64,000 nucleotides of DNA from Micromonospora_J zhanjiangensis (GTDB lineage Bacteria > Actinomycetota > Actinomycetes > Mycobacteriales > Micromonosporaceae), in the NCBI RefSeq assembly GCF_042650605.1, contig NZ_JBHSBN010000024.1, forward strand, positions 30,936-94,935. The letters are read 5' to 3'. The position numbers and the translations under genes are program-made. Below the pieces are notes generated by a model that saw nothing but the letters and a program-made list of their open reading frames with translations, made no database searches and was not told the DNA's origin. Below, one piece after another: positions 1 to 8,790 of this stretch (position 1 is its first letter; each line of letters begins with the position of its first letter).

Positions 1-1
1 C

Positions 2-724
2 GTCGGCCCGGCCGAGGTGGCCCGCCGGCTGGTGGACCGGGCCGTCGAGACGTACGGCCGGCTCGACGTGCTGGTCACCAACGCCGGCATCCTGCGCGAC
101 CGGATGCTGTGGAAGATGTCCGACGAGGAGTTCGACGCGGTGCTGGACGTCCACCTGCGCGGCACCTTCACCTGTGTCCGCGCGGCCGTGACCCGGATGC
201 GGGAGCAGGGCGACGGCGGGCGGATCATCGCGGTCGGGTCACCGGCCGGGCAGCGCGGCAACGTCGGGCAGACCAACTACTCGGCGGCCAAGGCGGCGAT
301 CGTCGGCGCGGTGCGGACCTGGTCGATGGAGTGCGCCCGCGCCGGCATCACCGTCAACGCCGTGGTCCCGGTCGCCGCCACCGCGATGACCGCCACCATC
401 CCGGCCTTCCAGGAGCACGTCGTCGCCTGGCAGGACCAGGGCACCCCGCTGCCGCGCTGGCTACGGGCCGGCGAGGGCTTCGGCGTCCCGGAGGACGCCG
501 CCGGGCTGGTCGTCTTCCTGGCCTCCGCGCGGGCCGCCGGGATCACCGGCCAGGCGATCGGGATCGGTGGGGACCGGCTGTCGGTGTGGTCGCACCCGCA
601 GGAGGTGGCCACCGCGTACCGCGACGGCGGGTGGAGCGCGGAGGCGATCGAGGCCGCCTGGCCGGCCCTGGACCGGTTCACCCAGCCGGTCGGTATCCCC
701 GCCCCGGAGGTGCCCGAGCCGTGA
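2..724 (+). CDS. SDR family oxidoreductase (5' end outside window)
   Basis: A short-chain dehydrogenase/reductase, expected to oxidise or reduce a hydroxyl/keto group with NAD(P)H in the cytoplasm. The frame is open to the window edge, so the N-terminal cofactor-binding Gly motif is missing and the true start lies upstream. Visible are the NAG motif near the start, the catalytic Ser in VGSPAG and the Tyr/Lys pair in NYSAAK. Its TGA overlaps the GTG of the next gene (GTGA), so it is the upstream cistron of a four-gene operon with an amidohydrolase, a CoA ligase and a MaoC hydratase. This suggests degradation of a cyclic or aromatic acid. The substrate cannot be told from the sequence. Confidence 0.9.
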   Translation, partial: VGPAEVARRLVDRAVETYGRLDVLVTNAGILRDRMLWKMSDEEFDAVLDVHLRGTFTCVRAAVTRMREQGDGGRIIAVGSPAGQRGNVGQTNYSAAKAAIVGAVRTWSMECARAGITVNAVVPVAATAMTATIPAFQEHVVAWQDQGTPLPRWLRAGEGFGVPEDAAGLVVFLASARAAGITGQAIGIGGDRLSVWSHPQEVATAYRDGGWSAEAIEAAWPALDRFTQPVGIPAPEVPEP

Positions 725-1602
725 ACGTCGACGAACTCGTCGCGATCGACGTGCACGCGCACGTCGAGGTCTCCGCCGCCGGCCACCCGGCCCTGCCCGA
801 GCACCTGATGGCCGGCTCGACCCACTACTTCAAGGTGGCCGGCGACCGGGCGCCGGGCGTACCGCGGATCGCCGAGTACTACCGGCAGCGGCGGATGGCG
901 GCCGTGGTGTTCGCGGTCGACGCCCGGTCGGCGACCGGGCACCCGCCGGTGTCGAGCGAGGAGATCGCCGAGGCGTGCGTGGCGCACGCGGACGTGCTGA
1001 TCCCGTTCGGCAGCGTCGACCCGTGGACCGGCCGGGCGGCGGCCCGCCGGGCCCGCGAGCTGGTCGAACGGTACGGCGTGCGCGGCTTCAAGTTCCATCC
1101 CAGCCTGCAGGCGTTCCACCCGAACGACCGGATGGCCTACCCGATCTACGAGGTGTTGCAGGAACTGGGCGTGGTGGCGCTGTTCCACAGCGGGCAGACC
1201 GGCATCGGAGCCGGGGTCCGCGGTGGCGGTGGGATCGCGTTGAAGTACGCCAACCCGCTGGACCTGGACGACGTGGCGGTCGACTTCCCCGACCTGCCCA
1301 TCGTGATCGCCCACCCGTCGTTCCCGTGGCAGGACGAGGCGCTGGCGGTGGCGACGCACAAGCCGCTGGTGCACATCGACCTGTCCGGCTGGTCACCGAA
1401 GTACTTCCCGCCGCAACTGGTCCGGTACGCCAACTCGCTGCTGCGGGACAAGGTGCTGTTCGGCTCGGACTTCCCGCTGCTCACCCCGGACCGGTGGCTG
1501 GCCGACTTCGAGACCCTGGACATCAAGCCGGAGGTACGCCCGCTCATCCTCAAGGACAACGCCGTCCGGCTGCTCGGTCTCGGGGCGCGGACCGATGCCT
1601 GA
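721..1602 (+). CDS. amidohydrolase family protein (ACMSD/LigJ-like)
   Basis: A 293-residue metal-dependent TIM-barrel hydrolase or decarboxylase of the amidohydrolase_2 type. The GTG start overlaps the stop of the SDR gene. Metal-site motifs are in the expected order: DVHAHV (HxH) at the N-terminus, GFKFHPS in the middle, FHSGQTG, IAHPSFPW and finally FGSDFP with the conserved Asp. Family members act as decarboxylases, hydratases or hydrolases on aromatic-ring breakdown products. The operon setting (SDR, CoA ligase, MaoC) fits ring-cleavage or side-chain catabolism. The family call is secure; the exact reaction is not. Confidence 0.88.
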   Translation: MNVDELVAIDVHAHVEVSAAGHPALPEHLMAGSTHYFKVAGDRAPGVPRIAEYYRQRRMAAVVFAVDARSATGHPPVSSEEIAEACVAHADVLIPFGSVDPWTGRAAARRARELVERYGVRGFKFHPSLQAFHPNDRMAYPIYEVLQELGVVALFHSGQTGIGAGVRGGGGIALKYANPLDLDDVAVDFPDLPIVIAHPSFPWQDEALAVATHKPLVHIDLSGWSPKYFPPQLVRYANSLLRDKVLFGSDFPLLTPDRWLADFETLDIKPEVRPLILKDNAVRLLGLGARTDA

Positions 1603-3112
1603 CCTGAGCCTGGGCTCGTGGACCGGACGCCGGGCCCGGATGTCCCCGGACCGGGTCGCCGTGGCGTACGGGGATCGCGAGTGGACGTACGCCGACCTGC
1701 ACGAGCGGACCGGTCGGGTGGCGGCCGCGCTGGCCGGTCTCGGCGTCGGGCCGGCCGACCGGGTCGCCTACCTGGGCCCCAACCATCCGGCGTTCCTGGA
1801 GACGCTGTTCGGCACCGCGCGCCTCGGCGCCACCTTCGTGCCGCTCAACTGGCGGCTGGCGGTGCCGGAACTCGTCCACATCCTGCGCGACAGCGGCGCC
1901 CGGGTGCTGGTCGCCGGGGCGGACCAGGAACCGGCCGCGACCCGGCTACGGGAGCTGCTCGACATCCGTACGGTGCTGGTCGGGGCGGCCTACGAGGGGC
2001 TGCTCGCCGCCGCGGGAGCGCCGCCGGAGGCGACCGTCGACGGCACCGCGCCCTGCCTGATCCTCTACACCTCCGGCACCACCGGCCGGCCCAAGGGGGC
2101 CGTGCTGACCCACGACAACGTCACCTGGAACTGTCTCAACCTGCTGCTCGACGTCGACCTGGCCGCCGACGAGGTGACCCTGGTGGTGGCGCCCATGTTC
2201 CACGTGGCGGCGCTCAACCAGACCGTGCTGCCCACCCTGCTCAAGGGCGGTCGGGTGCTGCTCGTCCCGTCCTTCGACCCGCAACGGTGCCTGGAGCTGA
2301 TCGCCCGGCACCGGGTCACGTACCTGTTCGGGGTGCCGACCATGTTCCGGGCCATGACCCGGGCGCCGGGCTGGCCCACCGCGGACCTGTCGTCGGTCCG
2401 TTCGGCGATCTGCGGCGGGGCGCCGGTGCCGGTGGCGGTGATCGCGGACTACCAGGCGCGCGGGGTGACCTTCATGCAGGGCTACGGCCTCACCGAGGCG
2501 TCCCCCGGGGTGCTCATGCTGCGCCGCGAGTACAGCGCCAGCAAGGCCGGCGCCGCCGGCACGCCGGTGTTCTTCGGCGACGTCCGCCTCGTCCGACCGG
2601 ACGGCCGGCCGGCCGCCCCCGGCGAGCCGGGCGAGATCCTGGTACGCGGACCCACCGTGATGGCCGGCTACTGGGGGCTGGCGGCGGAGACGGCCCGGAC
2701 GGTGACCGCCGACGGCTGGCTGCACACCGGGGACGTCGGCGTCGCCGACGAGGAGGGCTTCGTCACCGTCCGGGACCGCACCAAGGACGTCATCATCTCC
2801 GGTGGGGAGAACATCTACCCGGCCGAGGTGGAGGACGCGCTGTACCGGCACCCGGCGGTGGCCGAGTGCGCGGTCATCGGCGTACCCGACGCGCACTGGG
2901 GCGAGGTGGGCCGGGCGGTCGTCGTGGCCCGTACCGGCGCCGAGCCGGAGCCGGCCGAACTGCTCGACTTCCTCGCCGACCGGATCGCCCGGTTCAAGGT
3001 GCCCAAGTCGGTGGTCTTCACCGACGTCCTCCCGCGTACCGCCTCCGGCAAGGTGGTCAAGAGTGATCTGCGGGCCCGGTTCGGTCCGGGCCGGAAGGAG
3101 ACAGCCCCGTGA
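1595..3112 (+). CDS. acyl-CoA synthetase (AMP-binding, class I)
   Basis: A 505-residue adenylate-forming acid:CoA ligase that activates a carboxylate via an acyl-AMP to an acyl-CoA. The full motif set is present: phosphate-binding loop LYTSGTTGRPKG, the GYGLTEAS motif, HTGDVG with the ribose-contacting Asp, the hinge region RTKDVIISGGENIYP, and the C-terminal catalytic Lys in PRTASGK. Its length is normal for a medium/long-chain or aromatic acyl-CoA ligase. The ATG overlaps the amidohydrolase stop by 8 bases, and the following MaoC gene overlaps it by 4, so the three are translationally coupled. Substrate unknown. Confidence 0.93.
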   Translation: MPDLSLGSWTGRRARMSPDRVAVAYGDREWTYADLHERTGRVAAALAGLGVGPADRVAYLGPNHPAFLETLFGTARLGATFVPLNWRLAVPELVHILRDSGARVLVAGADQEPAATRLRELLDIRTVLVGAAYEGLLAAAGAPPEATVDGTAPCLILYTSGTTGRPKGAVLTHDNVTWNCLNLLLDVDLAADEVTLVVAPMFHVAALNQTVLPTLLKGGRVLLVPSFDPQRCLELIARHRVTYLFGVPTMFRAMTRAPGWPTADLSSVRSAICGGAPVPVAVIADYQARGVTFMQGYGLTEASPGVLMLRREYSASKAGAAGTPVFFGDVRLVRPDGRPAAPGEPGEILVRGPTVMAGYWGLAAETARTVTADGWLHTGDVGVADEEGFVTVRDRTKDVIISGGENIYPAEVEDALYRHPAVAECAVIGVPDAHWGEVGRAVVVARTGAEPEPAELLDFLADRIARFKVPKSVVFTDVLPRTASGKVVKSDLRARFGPGRKETAP

Positions 3113-3564
3113 CGACCACCGTCAGCGGCCTCGACGAACTGCGTGGCCTGGCCGGCGCCGAACTCGGCCCGAGCGGCTGGCTCGACGTCACCCAGGACCG
3201 GGTGAACACCTTCGCCGAGGCCACCGGTGACTACCAGTGGATCCACGTGGACACCGAACGGGCGAAGGACGGACCGTTCGGCGGCACCATCGCGCACGGC
3301 TACCTGACGCTTGCGCTGGTCATTCCGCTCTGGAGCGAGCTGCTGCGGGTGGATGGTGTCGGCATGGCGATCAACTACGGGCTCAACCGGCTGCGCTTCC
3401 CGGCGCCGGTGCCGACCGGCTCCCGGGTCCGGCTGTCCGCCCGGGTCGTCTCGGCCGAGGACGTGCCCGGCGGCGTGCAGCTCACCGTCGACCTCACCGT
3501 CGAGCGGGACGGCGGCGACAAGCCCGCGGCGGTGGCCCAGGCCGTCTACCGCTACCACGCCTGA
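3109..3564 (+). CDS. MaoC family dehydratase
   Basis: A 151-residue single hot-dog-fold (R)-specific enoyl-CoA hydratase. The hydratase-2 signature is clear: an acidic/His dyad in DYQWIHVD followed by GPFGGTIAHGYL. It starts at a GTG inside the ligase stop (GTGA) and is the last gene of the operon. It probably hydrates an unsaturated acyl-CoA made from the product of the preceding ligase. The gene ends 31 bases before the end of the convergent MauE-like gene. Confidence 0.9.
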   Translation: MTTTVSGLDELRGLAGAELGPSGWLDVTQDRVNTFAEATGDYQWIHVDTERAKDGPFGGTIAHGYLTLALVIPLWSELLRVDGVGMAINYGLNRLRFPAPVPTGSRVRLSARVVSAEDVPGGVQLTVDLTVERDGGDKPAAVAQAVYRYHA

Positions 3565-3595
3565 GCCCGCGCCGCCGCGTTGTCGGCCGGTCCGG

Positions 3596-4453
3596 TCACC
3601 GCTCGGCCACCGCCGGCGTGTCCGCGACCGACCCGTCGGCGCTCAGCAGGGTGACTCCGGTGCGTTCGTCGACGACGGCCACCCGGACGGCGTCCGGCTG
3701 GTACGTCCGCAGCGGCACCGCGAACACCGCCGTGGCCGTACGCCCCTGGTAGCGCGCGGCGTAGCCGACCATCCGCCAGCCCTCGTCGTCCCAGTGCTCG
3801 AGTACGTCGGAACTGAGCAGGTGGGCGACCCGCCGGTAGGCCGCGCTCTGCTGCAGCTGCTGCACCGCGAACAGCAGCGGCACGCCGGAGCCGCCCCGCA
3901 ACGGGTGGGTCAGCGCGGCTCGGAACCGGCGCAACGGGAGCAGCCAGACCGGATCCAGCTCGGCCGAGAGGACCACCACCGCCGCCGCCTCGACCAGCAG
4001 CACGGCACCGGCGGCGGCCGGCCGGTCGACGAGGGCGGACAGCCAACCGCCGGTGGCCCCGACGGCGGCCAGACCGGCGAGCACCAGCAGTCCCGCCCGG
4101 ACGAAGCCGCGCCACCCGACCGGGGTCCGGTGGGCGCTCAGGCACCCGCAGGACGATTCGGGGGCCACCGTCCTGGCGTACCCGAGGTAGCCGAGGAAGC
4201 CGACGCAGAGCGCGGTGGCCGCGACGGCCTCGACGCGCAGAGCGGGTGGCAGCACGAGCAGCGCGCCGAGGGTCAGCTCCACGCCGCCGAGCAGGCGGTA
4301 GGCGGGTACCACCCGTCGCTCGCCGACGAGTGAGGTCAGTGCCGACCGGCGGGCGCTCGTGCCGGCGTGCCGGCTGAAGAGCTTGTTCGTGGCGGCCCAG
4401 ACCAGCACGGCGCCGAGGAACAGGGGTTGCACCGCCGCGATCAACGGGAACAT
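3596..4453 (-). CDS. MauE/DoxX-like redox-associated membrane protein
   Basis: A 285-residue protein with about four to five hydrophobic segments in the first 190 residues and a soluble C-terminal tail rich in charged residues. It carries a Cys pair in SSCGCLSAHRTPVGW after the second to third membrane span. Membrane proteins of the MauE type carry a similar Cys-x-Cys motif and help form disulfides in the Cys-rich methylamine dehydrogenase light chain. It is the third gene of a reverse-strand operon headed by a 15-Cys protein, which fits a role in oxidising that partner. The C-terminal extension of about 95 residues is not part of the basic family and I do not recognise it. Confidence 0.75.
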   Translation of the reverse strand: MFPLIAAVQPLFLGAVLVWAATNKLFSRHAGTSARRSALTSLVGERRVVPAYRLLGGVELTLGALLVLPPALRVEAVAATALCVGFLGYLGYARTVAPESSCGCLSAHRTPVGWRGFVRAGLLVLAGLAAVGATGGWLSALVDRPAAAGAVLLVEAAAVVVLSAELDPVWLLPLRRFRAALTHPLRGGSGVPLLFAVQQLQQSAAYRRVAHLLSSDVLEHWDDEGWRMVGYAARYQGRTATAVFAVPLRTYQPDAVRVAVVDERTGVTLLSADGSVADTPAVAER

Positions 4454-4531
4454 CGGGATTGCCTCCTCGTACCGGGTGAGCGGTGGACACCGGGTGGGTG
4501 CCGTGCGGCACCCACCCGGCGCGCGGGGTGT

Positions 4532-5134
4532 CTACGCGGCCGCGTAGACGGTCGCGATGTCGATCTCGTTAGTGTCGGGGTGCCAGGCCCCGATCACCTG
4601 GACGTGTTTGCCGACCTTCAGCAGCGACAGGTCCGACACGGCGGGGGTGCCGTTGTAGACGGCGGCACTGCGGTCGGGCACCACGTGTCCGACGATCCGC
4701 TTGCCCTTGTGGTCGAGGTGGAGCACGTTCCGGCCGACCGAGGCGATGTGGGCGTGCAGGTTCACGATGTTCACCCAGATCGAGTCGGCGGCGAGCGTGC
4801 CGTCGGGCAGGCGTACGCCGCGGGCGTACATCCCGTCACCGATGGCGATCCGGTCGAACGTGGTGGGTGCGAGCTTCCAGATGCTGGTGCCGTCGGTGAC
4901 CCGGATCGAGTGCAGGACGGTGTCCGAGCCGGTGACGAAGAGCATGCTTCCGCTGATCTTGCTGATCCGGCCCTCGGCGAAGTTCGGGTCTGGCGCGCCG
5001 GGTTCGACGCTCAGCGGTTCGGCGGCGAAGGCGGCCTCCGGGGCCAGCGAGCCGAGCGTGGTGGCGCCGACGACGCCGGCGCCGCCGAGGACGGCGGTGG
5101 TGAGCAGTCGGCGGCGGTCGATGGTGGTGTCCAT
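4532..5134 (-). CDS. Tat-exported protein, DUF5666-like beta domain
   Basis: A 200-residue protein. The start at 5134 is chosen because GGAGGT lies 7-12 bases upstream; the longer open frame before it would run through the neighbouring gene. The N-terminus has a twin-arginine signal (DRRRLLTTAVLG) and a hydrophobic stretch ending at AFA, so it is probably exported folded. The mature part (about residues 36-200) has evenly spaced short beta segments (GRISKISGSMLFVTG and similar) that look like the repeated small OB-like DUF5666 fold; this is an inference. It sits 14 bases after the Cys-rich gene and upstream of the MauE-like gene, so the three are likely co-transcribed. Function unknown. Confidence 0.75.
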   Translation of the reverse strand: MDTTIDRRRLLTTAVLGGAGVVGATTLGSLAPEAAFAAEPLSVEPGAPDPNFAEGRISKISGSMLFVTGSDTVLHSIRVTDGTSIWKLAPTTFDRIAIGDGMYARGVRLPDGTLAADSIWVNIVNLHAHIASVGRNVLHLDHKGKRIVGHVVPDRSAAVYNGTPAVSDLSLLKVGKHVQVIGAWHPDTNEIDIATVYAAA

Positions 5135-5148
5135 GGGATGACCTCCGG

Positions 5149-5559
5149 TCAGACGGTGTCGACTGAGCAGGGCCGCAGGCCCGCGGACAGGCTGGCGATC
5201 GCGCTGTAGGCGGACGGGGTCAGGTCGATGATGCGGTTGGTGCCGCACGCCGACCCGCAGCAGGTCTTCTCGCCGCACCACAGGTCGGTCTGCGGACCGC
5301 AGTCGGCGATCGTGGTGCCGACCCTCGAGCCGTTGCAGAGGTTGGTGGTGTAGTGCCGGAAACCACAGGTGCGGCGGGACATGTTGATGCCGCACTTGTC
5401 CGGTCGGGTGATCGCGTAACAGGCGTCCGAGGCGTTCGGCCAGGCGTGCTGGTAGTTGCCGGACTTGCAGGTACCACAGGCGCCGCCGCCGGTCGTACTG
5501 CACGGACCCCAGGCGCTGCCACAGCAGAACCAGGACACCTCACCCAGTACAGCCGCCAT
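5149..5559 (-). CDS. cysteine-rich RlpA-like double-psi barrel protein
   Basis: A 136-residue protein with 15 cysteines (FCC, GTC, TCGF, KTCCGSACG and others). The C-terminal third has an RlpA-like pattern: IADCGP, then NRIIDLTPSAYSAIA. In double-psi barrels this region carries the conserved Asp residues of a lytic-transglycosylase-like fold. The start at 5559 follows GGGAGG; an in-frame extension upstream to 5742 has no such site and crosses the AT-rich promoter. No signal peptide is visible, although so many cysteines imply an oxidising location. It may be carried out with the Tat-signal protein encoded next in the operon, and the MauE-like product could form its disulfides. Both are inferences. 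Confidence 0.75.
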   Translation of the reverse strand: MAAVLGEVSWFCCGSAWGPCSTTGGGACGTCKSGNYQHAWPNASDACYAITRPDKCGINMSRRTCGFRHYTTNLCNGSRVGTTIADCGPQTDLWCGEKTCCGSACGTNRIIDLTPSAYSAIASLSAGLRPCSVDTV

Positions 5560-5613
5560 GGGTTGCCTCCCTTCGGGGGGTTGGAGGAACCAACGTGATT
5601 GAAAGTGATGAAT

Positions 5614-5643
5614 ATTGTCAGCGACAGAAATCGCCAAAGTCAA
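5614..5643 (-). promoter_or_regulatory. candidate housekeeping promoter for the Cys-rich operon
   Basis: On the reverse strand TTGACT (5643-5638) is followed after 18 bases by GACAAT (5619-5614), within an unusually AT-rich patch. It points at the Cys-rich gene, whose start is 55 bases downstream. The match to a vegetative -35/-10 pair is visible; activity is inferred. Nothing else was recognised in the 5560-5778 gap. Confidence 0.45.
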
Positions 5644-5778
5644 CACTTTCGATGCAGGTTTCCTACGCACCCGGGCCAGTGAACGTGAGACGGCGATGCT
5701 CACGCGAGGCAGCACAGAGCCGGCGCGGGTCGACAAGGACATCCACGCCGGTGACGGTCGAGCGGGTGAGGGGTGCGG

Positions 5779-8700
5779 TCAGTCGTCCGGCAGCCCGTGC
5801 TCCTCGCGGAGCGCCCGGGCCTCCGCGGTGCGGCCCAGCCGTTCCAGGGTGGCGGTCAACAGCCAGGCGGCCCGGCCAGCCAACGGCCCGCCGACGGGCA
5901 ACCCGCCGAGCACGGTACGCAGCAACCGCTCCGCGTCGTCCGGACGGTCGGTCCGCAGCAGCAGTTCACCGGCGAGCAGTTCGGCCTGGGCCGCCTCCGC
6001 GAACGCACCGATCGACCGCAGCCGGTCCGGCACCCCGGCCAGCCGGTCGAGGGCCTCGGTGAGTCGTTCGTCGCCGGTCAGCACGCGGGCGACGATGTCG
6101 GCGGCCAGCGCCACCTCGTAGGTCACCACCGGCGGCTCGTCCGGCTGGCCGGCGAGCGCCGCCACGGCCCGGTCCACCACCTCGACCGCGGCCAGCGCCG
6201 CCGGTAGGTCACCGGACCAGAACAGGGCGGCCGTCTCCCGGCGCCGGGCCCGTAGCTCCTCGACCGGCAACCCGGCCAGCCGGTACGCCGTCGCCGCCGC
6301 CGCGAACCGCTGTGCCGCCAGCACGTCGCGATCGGCGTCGTACAGGATCCCACCGGCCTCCTCCAGCACCTGGGCCCGGTGCGGCAGGTTGTCCGGGCCG
6401 TCCAGGTTGTCGGCGAGCCGGTCCAGCAGGGCGAGCGCGGGTTCGGTGTCGCCGAGCCGCTCGTAGACGCCGGCCAGCAGGTGCCGGCACCGGTCGGCCT
6501 CGGCCTGGGCGCCCAGCCGGTCGAGCCCGAGCACCGCCTCCTCCGCCACCTCGGCCGCCTCGCTCAACCGGCCCGCGGCCTGGTAGGCGTTCGCCAGTTC
6601 CCAGCGCAGGAAGGCGTCCCCGGGTGCCTGCTGCTCCACGCAGAGGGTGACCGCCTCGGCGTAGTCCTCGACCGCCTCGTCGGCCCGGTCGGCGGCCAGC
6701 AACGCCCGGGCGCGGGTCACCCGGGCGGGTAGCTGGACCGCGGCCGACCCGACCCGGAGCACCTCGTCGCAGTCGCGTACCGCCTCGGCCGGGTCGTCCA
6801 CGGCCCGGGCGTGCGCCAGGCCGGCCGCCGCGACCAGTTCGTCGGCCGCCACCTCGCGGGCGAGCCGACGGGCCTCCGCGGCGGCCGAGCGGAACTCGTC
6901 CGGCCGGTCCAGCTGTTCGAGGACCGCGGTGCGGTGCAGTGCCACCCGGGCGGCCAGATGCGGGTCGACGGCCGCCCCGGCGGCAGCCCGATCGACCTCG
7001 GTGAGCGCCTCCGCTGCCCGGTGTGCCTGCAGCAGCGCCATCGCCAGCCGGTCCCGGGCGGCGACCCGCTGGCGGGCGTCGCCGTGCCGGTCGAGGAACT
7101 CGACCGAACCCCGGGTCAGGGCCAACCCTTCCTCGATGTCGTCCTCGGTCATGCACAGCTGGACGCCGAGTCGGCCGGCGACCACCTGCGCCCGTACCTC
7201 GTCCGGCAGGTCCCGGTAGGCGGCCAGGGCGGCCCGGTTGGCCGCCACCGCCGCGGCCGGGTCATCGGCGTCGTTGCCACGTTCGGCGGCGCGCAGTTCC
7301 AGCCGCCGGGCCGCGGCGAGCCGCGCCGGCCCGTCGCCGTCCGGCCGGTCGCCGCCGGTCTGGCCCGACCCGGGCCCGCCGTCGCCGGTCGCGTCCGGCC
7401 CGGGCCCGCCGGCATCCGGGTCCGGACCGTGCTGACCGACCGGCACGTCCGGGTCGGTGCCGAAACGCTCGTCGTACGCCCGCAGCACCTCGGCGAAGTC
7501 GTCCGGGCGGTGTGTCTGCCAGCACGTCTCGGCCAGGTCGAGCAGTTGCTCCCGGGTGGCGTCGGCCGGGACCCGCACCGCCGGCCGGGCCGGTACGGGC
7601 GTACCCGTCCAGTCGGTCGTCCGGTCGGTCGTCCCGGACGGCGCCGGGGCGGCGGGTCGGGCCGGGCGGCGGCGCAGGCTGGCCGACAACGGCAGGTGTT
7701 CGCCCGTCGGTCCGGCGGCGAGCCGCAGGGCGACCAGCTCGGACTGGTGCGACGTGCCGTTGCGTCGGTCGAACCGCTCGGCCAGCGCGGTCGCCGTCTC
7801 GGCGAGCTCGGCGGCGAGCGTCTCCGCCGGCACCGCACCGGCCGGCCGGTCACCCGCGGCCCGCCGGTGGAGGGTCACCCCGGCACCGCCGGGAACCTGC
7901 CGCAGGGCGGCCGAGGCGCTCGCCGCGAACTGCATCGCGGCGCTCGGCGACGGTGCCCGGTCCAGCCAGTCCAGGTGCCGCTCGACGATCTCCACCGCCC
8001 GCGCCTCGTTGCCGGTGACGGTGCAGAACTCGACGTGGTCGGCGATGTCACCCAGGTCCGCGAGATTGCCCCGCAGCCGCCGGTAGGCCTCCCGGTGCGC
8101 GTCCCGCGCGGCGTCCCGCCGGCCCGAGCGCAGGTACGGCCAGAGCAGGGCGGTGAGGATGGCCTGCGGCTGCTCGGTGCAGGTGAGTCGACCCGCCAGC
8201 ACCGGCTCGGCCAGCGCCACCGCCTCGTCGTACCGGCCGGTGCGGGTCAGGTGCTCGACCTGGGTGGTCGGGTCGCAGCCGGCGCAGTCGGACAGGTCGT
8301 CGCGGGGCGTCGTCTGCCACAGCCGGTACCACCGCTCCGCGTCGTCCGTCGCGCCCAGGTGGTCGGCGACCCGGTACCGGTGCTTGTGGACCGCCTGCAG
8401 GCTGTGTCCGCCCTCCCGGTAGCGCCGTTCCATGTCGTCCAGCACCGCGTACGTGCGGTCCAGCGGCACCTCCGGGAACTTCAGCATCCCGTTGACCATG
8501 TACTTGAACGACCAGAGCAGGTTGTGCGCGTACCGCTCGTGGTAGGGCTGCGGGTCGCGGTCGAACTCGGCCAGGCACCAGGAGAAGGTGACGAACGACT
8601 TCGCCGGCTCGCCGCCGTAGATGTACGAGGTGGTGGCGTGCATCCGGGTCGCGAAGGCGAGATGCCGGTCGGTGCCGGCGTCCACCCGGCGCAACATCTG

Positions 8701-8790
8701 CTCCAGCCCGGCGATCTGCCCCGCGCCGTACGGCATCGCCGCGATCTCGTGCAAGGTCCGCCACAGGTCGTCGTCGCCCACGTCACTCAC
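5779..8790 (-). CDS. large tetratricopeptide-repeat protein, HSP90 partner
   Basis: A 1003-residue soluble protein made mostly of alpha-helical TPR-like repeats, seen as recurring A/L-rich helix pairs such as GRLSEAAEVAEEAV and DTEPALALLDRLA from about residue 500 to the end. A Gly/Pro/Asp-rich low-complexity linker lies near residues 440-490. The N-terminal part has CDPTTQ and several Cys-containing helices but no enzyme motif I recognise. The GTG start overlaps the end of the HSP90 gene by 8 bases, so translation is coupled. TPR proteins are common HSP90 partners in eukaryotes, and the gene pairing argues for a bacterial chaperone/co-chaperone pair. That is an inference. Confidence 0.85.
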   Translation of the reverse strand: MSDVGDDDLWRTLHEIAAMPYGAGQIAGLEQMLRRVDAGTDRHLAFATRMHATTSYIYGGEPAKSFVTFSWCLAEFDRDPQPYHERYAHNLLWSFKYMVNGMLKFPEVPLDRTYAVLDDMERRYREGGHSLQAVHKHRYRVADHLGATDDAERWYRLWQTTPRDDLSDCAGCDPTTQVEHLTRTGRYDEAVALAEPVLAGRLTCTEQPQAILTALLWPYLRSGRRDAARDAHREAYRRLRGNLADLGDIADHVEFCTVTGNEARAVEIVERHLDWLDRAPSPSAAMQFAASASAALRQVPGGAGVTLHRRAAGDRPAGAVPAETLAAELAETATALAERFDRRNGTSHQSELVALRLAAGPTGEHLPLSASLRRRPARPAAPAPSGTTDRTTDWTGTPVPARPAVRVPADATREQLLDLAETCWQTHRPDDFAEVLRAYDERFGTDPDVPVGQHGPDPDAGGPGPDATGDGGPGSGQTGGDRPDGDGPARLAAARRLELRAAERGNDADDPAAAVAANRAALAAYRDLPDEVRAQVVAGRLGVQLCMTEDDIEEGLALTRGSVEFLDRHGDARQRVAARDRLAMALLQAHRAAEALTEVDRAAAGAAVDPHLAARVALHRTAVLEQLDRPDEFRSAAAEARRLAREVAADELVAAAGLAHARAVDDPAEAVRDCDEVLRVGSAAVQLPARVTRARALLAADRADEAVEDYAEAVTLCVEQQAPGDAFLRWELANAYQAAGRLSEAAEVAEEAVLGLDRLGAQAEADRCRHLLAGVYERLGDTEPALALLDRLADNLDGPDNLPHRAQVLEEAGGILYDADRDVLAAQRFAAAATAYRLAGLPVEELRARRRETAALFWSGDLPAALAAVEVVDRAVAALAGQPDEPPVVTYEVALAADIVARVLTGDERLTEALDRLAGVPDRLRSIGAFAEAAQAELLAGELLLRTDRPDDAERLLRTVLGGLPVGGPLAGRAAWLLTATLERLGRTAEARALREEHGLPDD

